In this document: positions 36,601 through 48,363 of the stretch, one piece after another
Position numbering within the stretch: position 1 is the stretch's first letter
How the letters are laid out: each line of letters begins with the position of its first letter
Source: Bagarius yarrelli
Taxonomy: Eukaryota; Chordata; Actinopteri; Siluriformes; Sisoridae
NCBI GenBank assembly: GCA_005784505.1
Contig: VCAZ01000138.1
Span: forward strand, 868,001 to 932,000
Direction of reading: 5' to 3'
DNA: 64,000 nt
Translations under genes and position numbers: made by a program
The notes under the pieces: generated by a model
The model's input: the letters and a program-made list of their open reading frames with translations, nothing else
The model's database searches: none
Told to the model about the DNA's origin: nothing

Positions 36601-37436
36601 GGAAAAATATGGTTTAGAGATGTGCATTAAAAATATTTTAGTTATACCTGGATTTTTTTTCTCCTTCATAGTCTCATTAAAGGTTTAATTGATTCAAAGA
36701 CTAAATGAATTTTCAGGGTTTGTTTTTTTTGGATTACCCATATCCAGTCCACTGGAACCGAATGTTAATTGTGTTTTTTAGAATGAAAAGCTCCCTCAGA
36801 AACACCCTTAGGACTTCTGATTCCTTGTTGCTTTATTAAGGGGAACAAAAGTTAATCTGTCTTACTATCATAAAACACATGTACAACATCAACAAACTAA
36901 AACAGGGTGGGGGTTGGTTTGTTTTTAAGCAAACTTCACATATATTATTATATCTTGTTTGCTAGACAATGTTGGACCCTGATCCCAGTGTGAGGCCATC
37001 TGCGTCTGCATTGTGCAGACACCCGGTGCTGCACAGGGAAAGAGCTGGAAAACTGGCCACACAGCTGCGCAGAGAACTTAATGTGGAGAAGTTCAGGACG
37101 GCTATGCTGGAAAGGTGTGTAATTAAATACACCTGCATATTGTAATTTTGGAAACCATTATTGACCATAACCCTAGTTTATCGGATGCCCACTGGGAGGC
37201 ACTGCTGCTACGATTATGCTAGATTACCTCTGTGGACGTGCCATAGAAAGTCACACTTCTGCCATCTGTCCCACAGGGAACTCCAGGAAGCTCGGTTAGC
37301 TGCAGTCTTACCTCAGCAACCTGCTCTTGCCGCAGGCTGCACAAATTCTCAGACTGCCTCTCTTCCTAGACCTGGACGGAGGCTGGTGGGGAGACATGCA
37401 GCTCGCTCTATGAGCTTCGGTGGCCTGGGACATTAA
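33656..37436 (+). CDS. wee2: Wee1-like protein kinase 2 (complete)
   Basis: Oocyte-specific inhibitory kinase that phosphorylates CDK1 on Tyr15 to hold prophase arrest and to allow exit from metaphase II. Eleven coding exons: 33656-33922, 34012-34205, 34282-34336, 34955-35124, 35279-35400, 35480-35626, 35704-35805, 35889-35974, 36416-36586, 36966-37114, 37277-37436; 1623 nt, 540 aa, close to human (567). The N-terminal 170 residues are Ser-rich with SPSTPK and NPFTPDT, conserved in the family. Kinase domain: Gly loop GVGEFGAV (195-202), ATP Lys in YAIK (K217), [20 protein letters not shown], catalytic HLDIKPSN (D315, N320), and DLG (354-356) in place of DFG as in other Wee1 kinases. [13 protein letters not shown] and [13 protein letters not shown] follow. 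The C-terminus has [10 protein letters not shown] and an R-rich end. Starts at tandem ATGs after a good acceptor; the second (33659) is an equal candidate. Confidence 0.95.
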
Positions 37437-37535
37437 ACTTTTGCCTAATGGGCAAAACTGGTCTGGACATGCTGTCTCTACAGTGTGACGATCTCCAGAT
37501 TATTTGTTTTTACTGAAAGTGGTTTTACTCTTGTA

Positions 37536-37541
37536 AATAAA
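37536..37541 (+). terminator. wee2: wee2 poly(A) signal
   Basis: AATAAA 100 bp after the stop codon, giving a short 3'UTR. Confidence 0.75.
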
Positions 37542-38359
37542 GATTTTTAAATAGCTTTAAAGTTGTTGGGGTTTTTTGTTTGCCACCTTAAAGGGGAAAC
37601 CCAAAAAGTGCTTATTTAGATGATCATTATCATGAACATAATCTGGCGTGAGGGTAACAATAGGGACTTTCCAGTGTCACTCGTTTTCAAAATACTGTGA
37701 AATGTGCTTATAAACGTAGGTGATGGTCTCATTTTGGTACAACAAAGCTGCATTTAACACAATAGCTTAGTGTAGTTTAAGTTTAGGCCATGATTGGTTT
37801 ATTGTAATCTTTATTTTATTAATCTCATTTCAAATAAGCCCTTAATTTTTCCCCTATAAGTTTATTTATACTGATTCCTGCTGTTGGACAACGCGAGGAG
37901 ACAATTGCGCTACTTAACCATGGCAGCTTCCATATGTCAAAAAAAATGTAAACATGAATGAGGGAGAATATGCACAAGGCTGGTGCGTTTAAAACCCGCC
38001 TCAATAGCGTGACTAATTCATGTCGGCTTTAAAAAAAAAATGTCTTGTGCATATGCAGTTTTGCATAATTTTCTTTGGTGCAGAAAATATGAATCACCGA
38101 TTACGATACGGTGGCACGTCATGAGCAAGCTAAAGACCCATCCACTTACACTTTGAGGTGCTCAGTTTTCAAGCCGAATTAAAAAAAAAAACTTATTTAA
38201 ATGTAATAATCGTCACAACCTTTAGATTCTACTGTTACATACATTTTAAAAACAATTTGTACATAATACAGCTCATTAAAACCTTAACATACATTTGAGA
38301 TTATACGTGTATACTTAGGTGTTCACCCCTATCGTGTCATGGTTACATCCACTTTTTAT

Positions 38360-38448
38360 TCCGGTGTATAAATTTGTAGCGGGAGACGCGAAAGGAAATA
38401 AAGGATGTTGGCCGGACCCCTGAAAGGTTGCGACGAATTTTTCCAAAT
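38360..38448 (+). promoter_or_regulatory. bid: bid promoter/non-coding first exon candidate
   Basis: TATAAAT at 38367 precedes a short CpG-bearing stretch that ends CCAAAT|GTAAGGG (donor at 38449). The first coding exon begins after TTTACAG at 41166, with 27 nt of UTR before its ATG, so an upstream non-coding exon is needed. This is the best candidate seen. Confidence 0.45.
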
Positions 38449-38958
38449 GTAAGGGTTTTTTTTGTTTATTTTATTACAGACAGATTTATTCAATGTTAAT
38501 TTAATTGACTTGCGCTTATTGAACTGTTTTATGGGTCGATTTCGCGGTGGGTGTGCTAGCAGGCTAATCTACAGACGGTAATCTAAAGCGGGTTTGGAAT
38601 AAAAACAAAAAACTCGCTTTTAAAAACAGTTTAATAGATTGTGTGAGTTTAATATAACAAATCTAGCAGGATAAATACATCGAGAATTATTATAATTACC
38701 TTTATCTGATCAGCGTTTATAACGAATGTTTGTTTTTGTTATCGTGTCTAGAGTTAGTTTCTCTTTCACATCCGAAATTTTTTACATAAAAATAAGTAAG
38801 CCATATTGAAAATGTGTTTTGTGGTTTTGTCATACTCTTGTACAGCTGTAAAAGTAGGTGTAATGTGTAGGGAAAGTTTTCCTAGCATGTAAATGCTTTT
38901 ATTTTGTCCCATGTACTTTTCTTTACAGCACAGTGAAATTCTTTTTCCGCATATCTCC

Positions 38959-39480
38959 TCTTTAGTAGGCTGGGGGTCTGAGCGCAGGGTTAGTTCTAAT
39001 ACAGCGCCCTTAGAGCAAGAAGGGGTTAAGGGTCTTGCTCAAGAAACCAACAGTGGTTTGCTTGCCGGTGGTGGGGCTTCAAGCCAGATGTTTCTAGTCT
39101 TCAGATTAACATCTGGCTTCAAGCCCCACCACCGGCAAGTTGGTTCGTTTGCGTTACCGCACTGGACGCCTCGCGGCGCCTATCTCCGCCACTCCGGGTT
39201 CGGGGATCTGAACCCGACTCCCCTTTCGATCGGCCGGGGGCGACGGAGGCCATCGCCCCACCCTTCTTCGGAACGGCGTTCGCCCATCCCTTAGGACCGA
39301 CTTGCCGGTGGTGGGGCTTGAAGCCAGATGTTAATCTGAAGACTAGAAACATCTGGCTTGAAGCCCCACCACCGGCAAGCAAACCACTGTTGGTTTCTTG
39401 AGCAAGACCCTTAACCCTTCTTGCTCTAAGGGCGCTGTATTAGAACTAACCCTGCGCTCAGACCCCCAGCCTACTAAAGA
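38959..39480. repeat. 520-bp inverted repeat with nested hairpins
   Basis: The left arm (38959-39139) and right arm (39301-39480) are reverse complements over about 180 bp with only a one-base G-run difference. Each arm holds its own perfect hairpin: 39061-39139 and 39301-39379, with stems beginning CTTGCCGGTGGTGGGGCTT. Arm sequence (GTAGGCTGGGGGTCTGAGCG, GGTTAAGGGTCTTGCTCA) belongs to the SINE-like unit also at 40590-40795. The spacer is 28S rRNA sequence. Confidence 0.9.
39142..39302 (-). rRNA. 28S rRNA gene fragment (non-functional)
   Basis: Read on minus, the segment begins AGTCGGTCCTAAGGGATGGG, then GCGAACGCCGTTCCGAAG, GCGATGGCCTCCGTCGCCC, CCGATCGAAAGGGGAGTCGG, GTTCAGATCCCCGAACCCGG, AGTGGCGGAGATAGGCGCCG and CGAGGCGTCCAGTGCGGTAA. 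This is the order of a known vertebrate 28S segment with small changes. Only about 160 bp are present, so it is a captured fragment. Base composition (GC- and CpG-rich) differs sharply from its surroundings. Confidence 0.85.
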
Positions 39481-39640
39481 TGTTTCTAGTCTTCAGATTA
39501 ACAACTGGTGGAGGTGGGGCTTGAACCCCTGAGTTGCTGATCTGGGATTTAAGCCCCACCACCGCCAGTTGTTTATCTGAAAACCAGAAACACCTGGGTC
39601 AGCGCCTTAACCATTTAAGCCACCACCAGCACCCTTTAAA
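39481..39640 (-). mobile_element. SINE-like unit, partial palindrome
   Basis: GGTGGGGCTTGAACCCCTGA on plus is soon followed by its near reverse complement TTTAAGCCCCACCACCGCC, then AACCATTTAAGCCACC. A second, smaller foldback made from the same repeat as the neighbouring arms. Confidence 0.65.
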
Positions 39641-40225
39641 GCTGTTCATTTAACAGTTTATTAGTGCTGTTGGTTGCCATGTGTATCTTTTTTAGGACCA
39701 CAGACTATTTACAGGACCGAGCAGAACGTAAGAAAAGCACAATTAGACCTGGTTTTTTTATGAGCATGACATGTCATCAGAAATACCTTTGCAGGATATG
39801 GTAAGATTAGACATTCACAGCAAATAAAAGCGCATCTAAAATATCTTGTGTGGTCATAAATACGTTAAACAAAGATCTTAAATTCAGTCCATAAAAATGA
39901 AGCTATAGGAAGACGGGATAGTTAATGTTTCCTTGTTTTTATGCTGCTGTAGGATTGTTAGAAAATGTTTGTTTGGGGTTCAGTAGAGTTGAATATGGAT
40001 GAGGCATTTTGCAGTGTCTCTACTAGAAACATATATTTTATAGAGCTTTGTGAAACATTTACTGTCCTATTCTGTAGCAGATGCACGTATCCAAAGCAAC
40101 TGGCTTTCATCTCATTGTGTTATTATGGTTGTTTTTGATGTTATAATCATTATTATTATTATTATTTTTGTTATATGTTTGGCTCTGATTGCTGTTTATA
40201 TTTCAGCCTGACTTGGAATAAGATA

Positions 40226-40480
40226 AGATAAAATAAGATAAGATAAGATAATCTTTATTGATCCCACAGTGGGGAAATTAAATTGTTACGGTGGCTCAGA
40301 TACAGAAACAATTACGTGCAAAAAAAAGGGCAATAGAAAAGTGCAAATTGTGAGAAATAAAAACAATTTACGATAAACATTTTTAAAAATCTAAACGTAT
40401 TTACAGTGTTGCTGTATATTCTGACTCGTAAATGTCACGTACACTGAGAAAGTTCTCACGGGCGTCCGGAGAGAATAACT
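40226..40480 (-). mobile_element. LINE 3' tail fragment
   Basis: AAGATAAGATAAGATAATCT followed by TTTATTGATCCCACAGTGGG and GAAATTAAA is the reverse-complemented 3' tail, with tandem GATAA units, common to CR1/Rex1-type LINEs. Confidence 0.7.
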
Positions 40481-40544
40481 TTACAGAGATTAGGTTCTCT
40501 TTTTCTATATAAAGCTAATTCTTTTAAAAAAAGTGGAAAAAAAG

Positions 40545-40795
40545 TTTGAATATTAAACTTCATTGTGCAAGGTACACAATGAAGTTTGGTACATTTTTCA
40601 CATATCCCATCTTAGTAAGTTGGGGGTCAGAGCGCAGGGTCAGCTATGATACAGCGCCCCTGGAGCAGGAGGGGTTAAGGGTCTCGCTCAGGGACCCAAC
40701 AGTGGTTGACTTGTCAGAGGTGGGGCTTGAACCCAGGTGTTTCTGGTCTTCAGATTAACAACTCAGCACCTTAACCATTTGAGCCACCCTGCACC
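40545..40795 (+). mobile_element. SINE-like unit
   Basis: Contains TTAGTAAGTTGGGGGTCAGA, ACAGCGCCCCTGGAGCAG, GGTGGGGCTTGAACCCAGG (reverse tRNA-like B box) and ACCTTAACCATTTGAGCCAC. It is the least rearranged copy in the window of the repeat that forms the palindrome arms at 38959-39480. Confidence 0.7.
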
Positions 40796-41193
40796 TGCTG
40801 GTATTTGCTGTAGAGTTTTGCCTCACGGTTAAAACTCCTATTTTTTTCTTTAGCATGCCGTCTCAATTGTTTGTTGTCCTGAATTTGGTTCTGCATGTAA
40901 ATTAAGCCACTGAATATCCAGATCTTTTTTTTGGCAAATCATCATTTATTTATTCGGCTTTGTATTTGTGGTATTTTTAACTGTTTGTTTTCCTTTTTTT
41001 GAGTATTGAAATATGTATTGTGTTGCCATATATGGTGATGTATTGTATTATGGCCCATGTATCGTGATATGTATTGTGTTGTGAGGTTTTCACTAATGCA
41101 CGGAAAGACAGCAATGTGACTGTATATTTACACATACAAATTACATGTTTTTGTTGAACTTTACAGAGTATAAAAGGAGTGGATTTAAACAGC

Positions 41194-42338
41194 ATGATGG
41201 ACGTGCACTCCGTTCCACAGACTCCTCTGCTATTCCTGACATTCCTTCAGCAAAGTCCTGGTCTGAACTGTGAGCTACAGCGGGAGGTAGATAAACTGCA
41301 CTCGGAAGTGAAACTCCGAAGTGTATCTTCCGGTGGATTCCGAGAGTATATAGACTATCCTCGGTGCTATAGCTTTGACTCTAACATTGAATGTGATGGT
41401 GAGCTGCAGACGGACGGACACTCACTGTACTTGGGTCAACTACACGATGTTCCTCAAGTTGAACTGGTGTTGCCAGGTGTGTTATTATTCACCTATGACA
41501 ATTTATAACTTTGCTTTCTTTTGTTCTAACAAGGAGTGTTTCATTGTTAACAATTTATAAGGCTATAAACTGCTATTGCGATCATTTTTTAGTGGCGATG
41601 CATATGTTTTATAAGCATTTTATGTTAAACAATTTATGTTTATGTAATATTTCATTAAAATCCTCCTCTGTTTCTGTAGTTATCGTTGTCTCAGAAGTAA
41701 GCATGGTGAAAGTTTTATGACCCATGTATCGCTTCGTGAGACGCTTACCAATACACAGCTCTAACAATGTACAGGTACCAAGTAATATTGGTGGATTATG
41801 TGATTAAGTTATTTTTGGGGGCATTTTATAGCCTTTAGTTATAGGCTATGAAATGCAGTGAGGGTAGAGATGAAGAGAGACGGTATAGTCAGATTAGCTC
41901 TGATCTTAATCACACATGTATTTCTACATATTTAGTCTGATATCTGTTCTAAAGTATTTGTAAATAGAACATTACTTTGTTTAGTTACAAATATTCTATC
42001 TTATATATAAATTCTTCCAACAAGCGTCCTATTCTGTTTTAATGTTAATCTACAGCATAGATAAGTTTTACCCTTCAGTTTCACACCCCTTCCATAACCT
42101 CCACTTATCTGATATTATTTGGCTGGCTCATTCTCAGCACAGCATTAACCCAGACATGGTAGAGTAAGTGCATGTGTATTTGTAAGTTCAGAGACTATTG
42201 TTTACTTTTTTCAAGCATGATTGCATAACAAGGGCAGTGTGGTGGTTTCCCAACAACAGCAAGTACTTCAAGTACTCCGGTTTACTCCCACAGTCTAAGC
42301 AGTTATTATTAGATTGGTTGGTGATTTTTAAATGTGTC

Positions 42339-42403
<65 letters not shown>

Positions 42404-45218
42404 CCCTGTCTTTGGATAAATATGTGCTGACCAGTGCTGGGACCTGAAATCTGAACTTTCTCTTCTATCCTTCTGTAACCCAGAGCCTTAAACCCTCAGC
42501 CTCTGTTGTGACACTGACGTAGTTATAAACACAAACAATACTGTAAATTTGATTAACTGTGTCCAGTGTAAAATGTGTTGCTGTCGTGCTTTTGTGCACA
42601 GTGCCTGGGGAAGCTCAAGCGGTAAGAGAGATGGCTGAAGAGCTCATAAGAATGGCAGACGAATTCAATCAGAGAATTGTCTCTCAAGCTGCTGAGCATC
42701 TGACCAGGACTCTCAGCAATTCCTCAACAGAGGTAAGAATAATTCAGAGAACAAATCAGATACAGCAGTATCTCTATCTTTGTTCTATAAGTGCAATAGA
42801 AGAATGTTTTCTACACACAGATGTATATTTTGCATATATACAGTAAAGGACATGTGGTTCAGGTCCCTGAATTAGTCCTTACCTCAGGTTACTGTTGGAA
42901 TTTTTCTCCGCTTCCCAATTCTGCAGTTTTGTGTTCCAAAAACATGTTAGTAGTTTGACTGGCTATGCTATTTGTTACCAGTTGGCTATAAATATAATTA
43001 GTAGTTTTGTTGACATGTACAACTATTTTATATTCATCAACTAATTAATTGGATCAGTTTTGGCTTCTGTGTGATGGACTTCAGGGATTAGATGGTAGAT
43101 AGATAGTGTTAGTCAGTCTGGTGATAAATTATGCTGTAACTGCCAAAGGATTGTAAGGTGCAGAATTGTCTTGTGCAGCTGTTGCTTTAACTAGGTAACA
43201 TGGACTGTAGGTCGTATGCAGCTGTTCAGGCAGATATCACAAATCCGCCCACTGGATGTGTATTCTGCAAGTTTGATTCGGTGAACAGGCGGCTCAATTA
43301 AACAGGAAATCCAGATTCCAGCTAAAGGTGTGTAAATATTATAGCTTTAGATTGTATAGACTGATTATCGATTGTATATATTCTGATCTATACAGCTTTA
43401 CAGTCTATGCCTGAGCTGCACTCAACCCTCTGTGTGCGTTGGTGGTAATGTGATTGATTTGATAGAATAAAGCTGTGGTAGGTGAACTGATCTCAATCCA
43501 GGGAGCCTGGAAAAATGGCTGCAATCTGGGATCACCACCCCTCCTGACACTGGGAGTCTTTTCCAGCTCTAATCAAATAGAAAGCTACTGCCTGCTTTTT
43601 TAGTGCTAGTAAACTATATGGTGTATTTATGGTTGCTTTTACACACAAAGCTTTTAGAAGCTTTAAGAAGATGCCTTTATTTAGAACCACATATAAAAAG
43701 GTGTGTATAGAGGAAAGCACAGCAAGTTTTTCTCTTTTCTATGCTTTCCTTTAATTTTAATTAGCTTATAAATGTCTGCACACTTTCGAATTAGTGGCAT
43801 GTGGCAATTCAGCATCAATTTCTTGAATAGTTAACAACAAGGCAAAAAAGGGAACTTATTTATATTAAACACAGAACTTTTATTAACATGTTTATGTAGA
43901 ACTGTGCCAGTCTTTCAGTACACTTCACACCACAGCTCTTCACATCGGAGCGGTGCGATTTAAGGAAAATATCTAACTGCGATTTTTCCAACAGATATTG
44001 CATTTGTGACTGTAATTCAGTCCTCTTAATGTGCAGCACACTTTATAGATTCTTTAATTCTCTGTAGTCTACTAGATGCAGTGTGCCTTTCTACATAGTT
44101 ACTTGCTGCTATTATGCAGTCAGTGCTGCCCAAATGCATTTTAGTTTAAAAAAGAGAACGTTATATTATTCCAGCGTTTATTATTATTATTTTTTTAAAT
44201 ACACGTTAAACAAAAGCTATTTTTCTTCTAGTGCAAATCACTGCCAATAAAAGCAAAAAAATACCTGTTCATCTGCAAACATACTCTTTTTGGAATTAGG
44301 TAGGCAGTCTCGCTACATTTGTCAATAGTTCTTTAGCTGGAAGTGTCGCAGACACTACTTTCAGGGGACTTTTTAGCAACACACTCAAACAGCTGTCTGT
44401 GGTCTTTTTTCACTCTTGCAAATTACCTTCCAAGCCAAAATAATCCCATATTACAGACGTGCTGGTTTTTTGGGTATTAATCGGCAAAGCCACAATCCCA
44501 CTTCACCACGTTTTCCTTTATGTTTTTTTAATAGTGGGCATTTAATACTGGGTGTGTTGTCTTGCATAAGAAGTTTACCATGTTAAACAAAGTGTCTTAA
44601 ACATCCTGAAATTTTTGGCCAGATTCAGCACACCATTTGTCCCGGTATGAATGTGTGTGAAAAGATCAGATCAGTCGTGTGAAGCTGCAGCATTTTTGAT
44701 CATTTTATAATTATTAATTCAATGTTCTCAGAGTTTAACCTTTTTATTGTCTATCAACCGTGTAACTTTTGTCTTCCTTGTTTAATTACTTATAAAGCAT
44801 AAAATACATTCTGGGTTACACCATGTGCATGTCAAGCAGTAACATAAAAATAAAACCATATTTCTATTAAAACAAATGGCTCAAATGTGACCCAAAGACA
44901 CCAGGAAGTATAAAACAGATCTTTCTCCCCGTAAACAGTGTATCTGCATGTAGATTCAGTAATGAATCAGTTATTAGCTGTAACTCCTCACAGTTGTGTT
45001 ATTATAATGTCTGTTGTGGTTTGCAGCACTGGAGCAGCTGCTTGTCTCATGGGATCGAAGGTTTACTGAACGACGTGCCTGGTGTGCATACTGAGCGAAT
45101 AGTGATGGCGCTCACTTTCTCCCTGGTGAAGGCCGTGTGTGAACGCGCACCCCGTTTCCTGCGGGGCCTCTGCAACACCGTGACGCAAACATTCACTTTC
45201 AACACCAGACCTCGGTAA
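41194..45218 (+). CDS. bid: BH3-interacting domain death agonist BID (complete)
   Basis: BH3-only Bcl-2 protein that, after caspase-8 cleavage, moves to mitochondria and activates BAX/BAK. Three coding exons: 41194-41476, 42602-42732, 45027-45218; 606 nt, 201 aa (human 195). The upstream acceptor at 41166 leaves a short UTR before tandem ATGs (41194, 41197). Family marks: FLQQSP near residue 17, the cleavage-loop motif ELQTDG (70-75; LQTD is the caspase-8 site in mammals), a BH3 helix VREMAEELIRMADEFN (102-117), and a C-terminal helix bundle with HWSSCLSHGIEGLL and MALTFSLVKAV matching the human central hydrophobic helices. Position 113 is Ala where human BID has Gly before the conserved Asp. 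It is convergent with bcl2l13 downstream, as in human 22q11. Gene identity is based on motif order and this neighbour. Confidence 0.9.
42343..42400 (+). repeat. (TG)n microsatellite
   Basis: About 29 TG units in bid intron, 200 bp before coding exon 2. Confidence 0.95.
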
Positions 45219-45360
45219 CGGGCTTCGTTTACACCCAAGTGTGACTTACATCCTCAGATCACTGTTGTTTGCTTTAGTTTTTGTTCAGCATTTTAATCGA
45301 TGTTTACTTGTTTCTCAGTAAAAAAAATTGTTTTTTGTTTGTTCTGTCAGTATAAATTTT

Positions 45361-45366
45361 AATAAA
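45361..45366 (+). terminator. bid: bid poly(A) signal
   Basis: AATAAA 143 bp past the stop codon. Confidence 0.7.
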
Positions 45367-46329
45367 CAAACATGAATGACCTGTGACTTTTTGTGTGTTT
45401 GATCTCCCACTAAGTCTAATGCATTATAATCTACCTCTACCTTTTTCCTTTTGGCTCAGAAAAGCTTTTGCCCAATTCAAGAGAAATTGCTCAGTTTAAT
45501 GCTGTGATGTCACAGCTTTCAGTAGAACATGATCTAGTGAAGCACAGCAGCACGATTCAGTTGTGGGTTTCTGTAAATTCCTCTATGACTGTAATGGCTC
45601 ATGCAAATTAGGAGAACTTGCTATCAGTAGCAACAGTACGAGCAGTAATGTAATAGTATGTTTGGTGTTATGTTGTATAATTGGTAGCGGCGCCCCTACT
45701 TGTATGACCGAATTATGCTCATACTGTCTGTAACTATACTATATAAATATACTTTTACAACTTTCAGGAAGTACGTGCTTTGTGTTAAACTTTGCATGCT
45801 TGTGTTTGAAGACCAATCATCATTAGTTATGTGGTTGTCTCCCAAACCCCACACACACACATTTACCAGTCATCATCAGTTATGTGTCCCACCCCACCCC
45901 ACACACACCTGTAAAAAAAAAAATTTGCAGGTCATATGGCTGAGAGAGTGTAGTTGGATTAAACCTGCTACAGTGAAATCAATTATAAGAACAAACATTT
46001 AGTATTAGGAATAACATTTTATTATAAACATAAATGTTTATTTTAACAACTGCAACAAAAAAGAACGCACACTAGGGTTTTAAAGATTATTTTAGTTTTA
46101 TTCATGTAAAACTTTTAGCTTTAACTTCAAGGAAGAAATTTCGTGTCTTAGTATTTTGGAATGTTTTTGAGTGTAGATTTCATTTCGACATGCCGCATTA
46201 GCAAAGCAAACATCTACCTAAACTAGACAGCTTGGGCTCGAACAGCTGATCTATTCCTTCAGATGTACTGTAAATAAGTGGAACAGCATGTGAACAATGC
46301 AATTCACCATGACGCTGCTTTTACCAGGC

Positions 46330-46505
46330 TGGATCACATTTACAGCATTCGGCAGAGGCCCTTATCCAGAGCGCCTTACATTTATCTTATTTATACAACT
46401 GAGAAATTGGGTTTAGGGCCTATAGTGGTGGCTTGGTGGTGCTGGGAATCGAACCCTAGTCTTTCTGGTGTCAGTCCAACACCTTAACCACTAAGCCACC
46501 TGTTG
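46330..46505 (-). mobile_element. tRNA-derived SINE
   Basis: GCATTCGGCAGAGGCCCTTA, TCCAGAGCGCCTTACATTTA and GGTGCTGGGAATCGAACCCT, ending ACCTTAACCACTAAGCCACC: tail, body, B box and head in reverse complement. Nearly complete. Confidence 0.85.
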
Positions 46506-47946
46506 TAATGTGCGTTATACTCTTAAAATGTGTGCTGCTGTCACATACGCCATCTCTCATATAGCATTCAATGCTGGAATCCTGAAGCGGCTGGATGCAG
46601 CGGTAACTGATGGACGATGAAGGCAGTCACATAAAAAAAAAACTATTTTATCACTATTGGAGGTCAAATGAAAATTAACTAAAAAACTAGTAGGACTTTG
46701 TACCAGTTTAGTAGTTTAAGGTTGAATAAAATTAAACTTGTAGGGCTCTATGTGACTTAAAAACGTTACTACAAAATTAAAATCTCACAGCAGCTTTACT
46801 CACCAGTATAAAACCATTGCATTACTAAACCAGCAGGAAGTGTGTGTGGTAATTTTTCAGTTTGCGGAGATAGTGTCAAAAAAAACTGCTGAAATGTCAG
46901 TGAAGTGACTGACACCAAAATATTTTAGGGAAAACAAGTAGAGTGTTAAATTATTTATTTCTACCTAAAGTAAAAATAATCAGTGTGTTGAATTTTAGCC
47001 GTAACTTGACTCAACTGCTAAATTTAAAGAAGCTGATGGTTTTAGTCTTATTCCGATCACATATTATACACAATATTTAGTCTTCTATTCATGTTATATA
47101 TTTTTATCTATATACTACCAGTTAAAGGTTTATTGAAAACCTGATATTTTTATATTATAATATTAGATCTAAATTCAGTTTGGGAATGATGGCAGTACTG
47201 ATGTACCTGCATACGGATAGAATGCTATGCTATGGAAATAAAGTGTCTCAGTTACAGCTGATCGGCTGGGCTGGGCTGGGCTGTGCTGTGTAGCTGAATT
47301 AAATAACATTCAGTGTCAAATATTAGAGGCAAACGTGAATTTACTAGAGTTTAGGCAAGCTATTGTTACATTAAAGGCCTCTAAATACCAGCGAGGATCA
47401 TAGCGTACATTATTAAGAGGCATGCAGAATTGAGGACATATACTGACCAGGACAAGAAGTGAACAACCTCCATCAACAACAACAACAAAATCCAAAAATA
47501 TTTGGACAGTGGACAGTGGAACAGGTAACACAATCATGTGATTGGGATGGGATGAGATAAAAATATCAGCATAAGAGGGCAGGAAAGAAAATTATAATAT
47601 TACTATGATACTCAACTTTATGCACAAATATACCTTTTCTATAAATAAACTATATATTTTCATTTGGAACTCAATTCTAGTTGTCTGGTCTTTTGACGTG
47701 ACATGCTCCACAACGATTGTTGGCCTGTGTTTTTTTTTGTGGGACTGGGATGGGAGAGGTTTGAAAATCCACTCCTGTGTCACCTGCTATTGTGTAAATA
47801 TCCTTATATTTGACGTTAGGACCCATGAACATATTTACCACATGAACAACCATTTAACATGTCTCAACAAACTGGTTAAAACTAGACCAGAATATTCGAA
47901 GTAGACTGAAATCAGACAAAACAGTGGTGATAACTTGGTGTGCTTT

Positions 47947-47952
47947 TTTATT
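47947..47952 (-). terminator. bcl2l13: bcl2l13 poly(A) signal candidate
   Basis: TTTATT on plus (AATAAA on minus) about 410 bp beyond the bcl2l13 stop. Confidence 0.45.
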
Positions 47953-48363
47953 TACTTAATTCAACTCATATATTTTCAAAACTCCAAATCATTTCAATAT
48001 CATTTGAATATCGTTAACCTGCCTCTAAAAACTGGTAAGCGGTCAGACGGACACTATTTAAAACCCAGGACCAAACGTAAAGATACAACTTTGAGAGAAG
48101 AATGTGAACTCAAGATCAAATTGAAATTACGAAAGGGTCAGTAGTGGTTCATTGTAACAGAATAGAATGAAATAGAATTTAACATAAACTAAAACAGATT
48201 ACAGAAAAACAGGAACTCTGAAAAGTAAAAACAAAACATGGCGAAGGGGAAGAAAGAAGAACTGAATTTCCCCTAAACGTTTGGCATCTCAGTGACCCTA
48301 GTTCCTGAAAAGGGTCATCGGTGTGGGGAGATTCTTGGGAAGGGCAAGTTGATCGTTTGGCTA

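Larger units (their letters stand above)
37437..41193. other. wee2-bid interval and bid 5' region
   Basis: Contains the wee2 3'UTR, the likely bid promoter and first exon near 38360-38448, and then the bid 5'UTR intron with the 28S-containing palindrome, a LINE tail and a SINE-like unit. 37560-38340 shows no recognisable feature. Confidence 0.6.
45219..48363. other. convergent bid/bcl2l13 interval
   Basis: Tail-to-tail spacing of 3.1 kb holding both 3'UTRs and one SINE. A run of GGGCT repeats at about 47268-47285 is a small G-quadruplex candidate. I see no other gene. Confidence 0.6.

Noticed and set aside
39119..39382. Open frames across the palindrome
   Set aside because: They run through SINE arms and 28S sequence and are by-products of inverted repeat and GC-rich rDNA.
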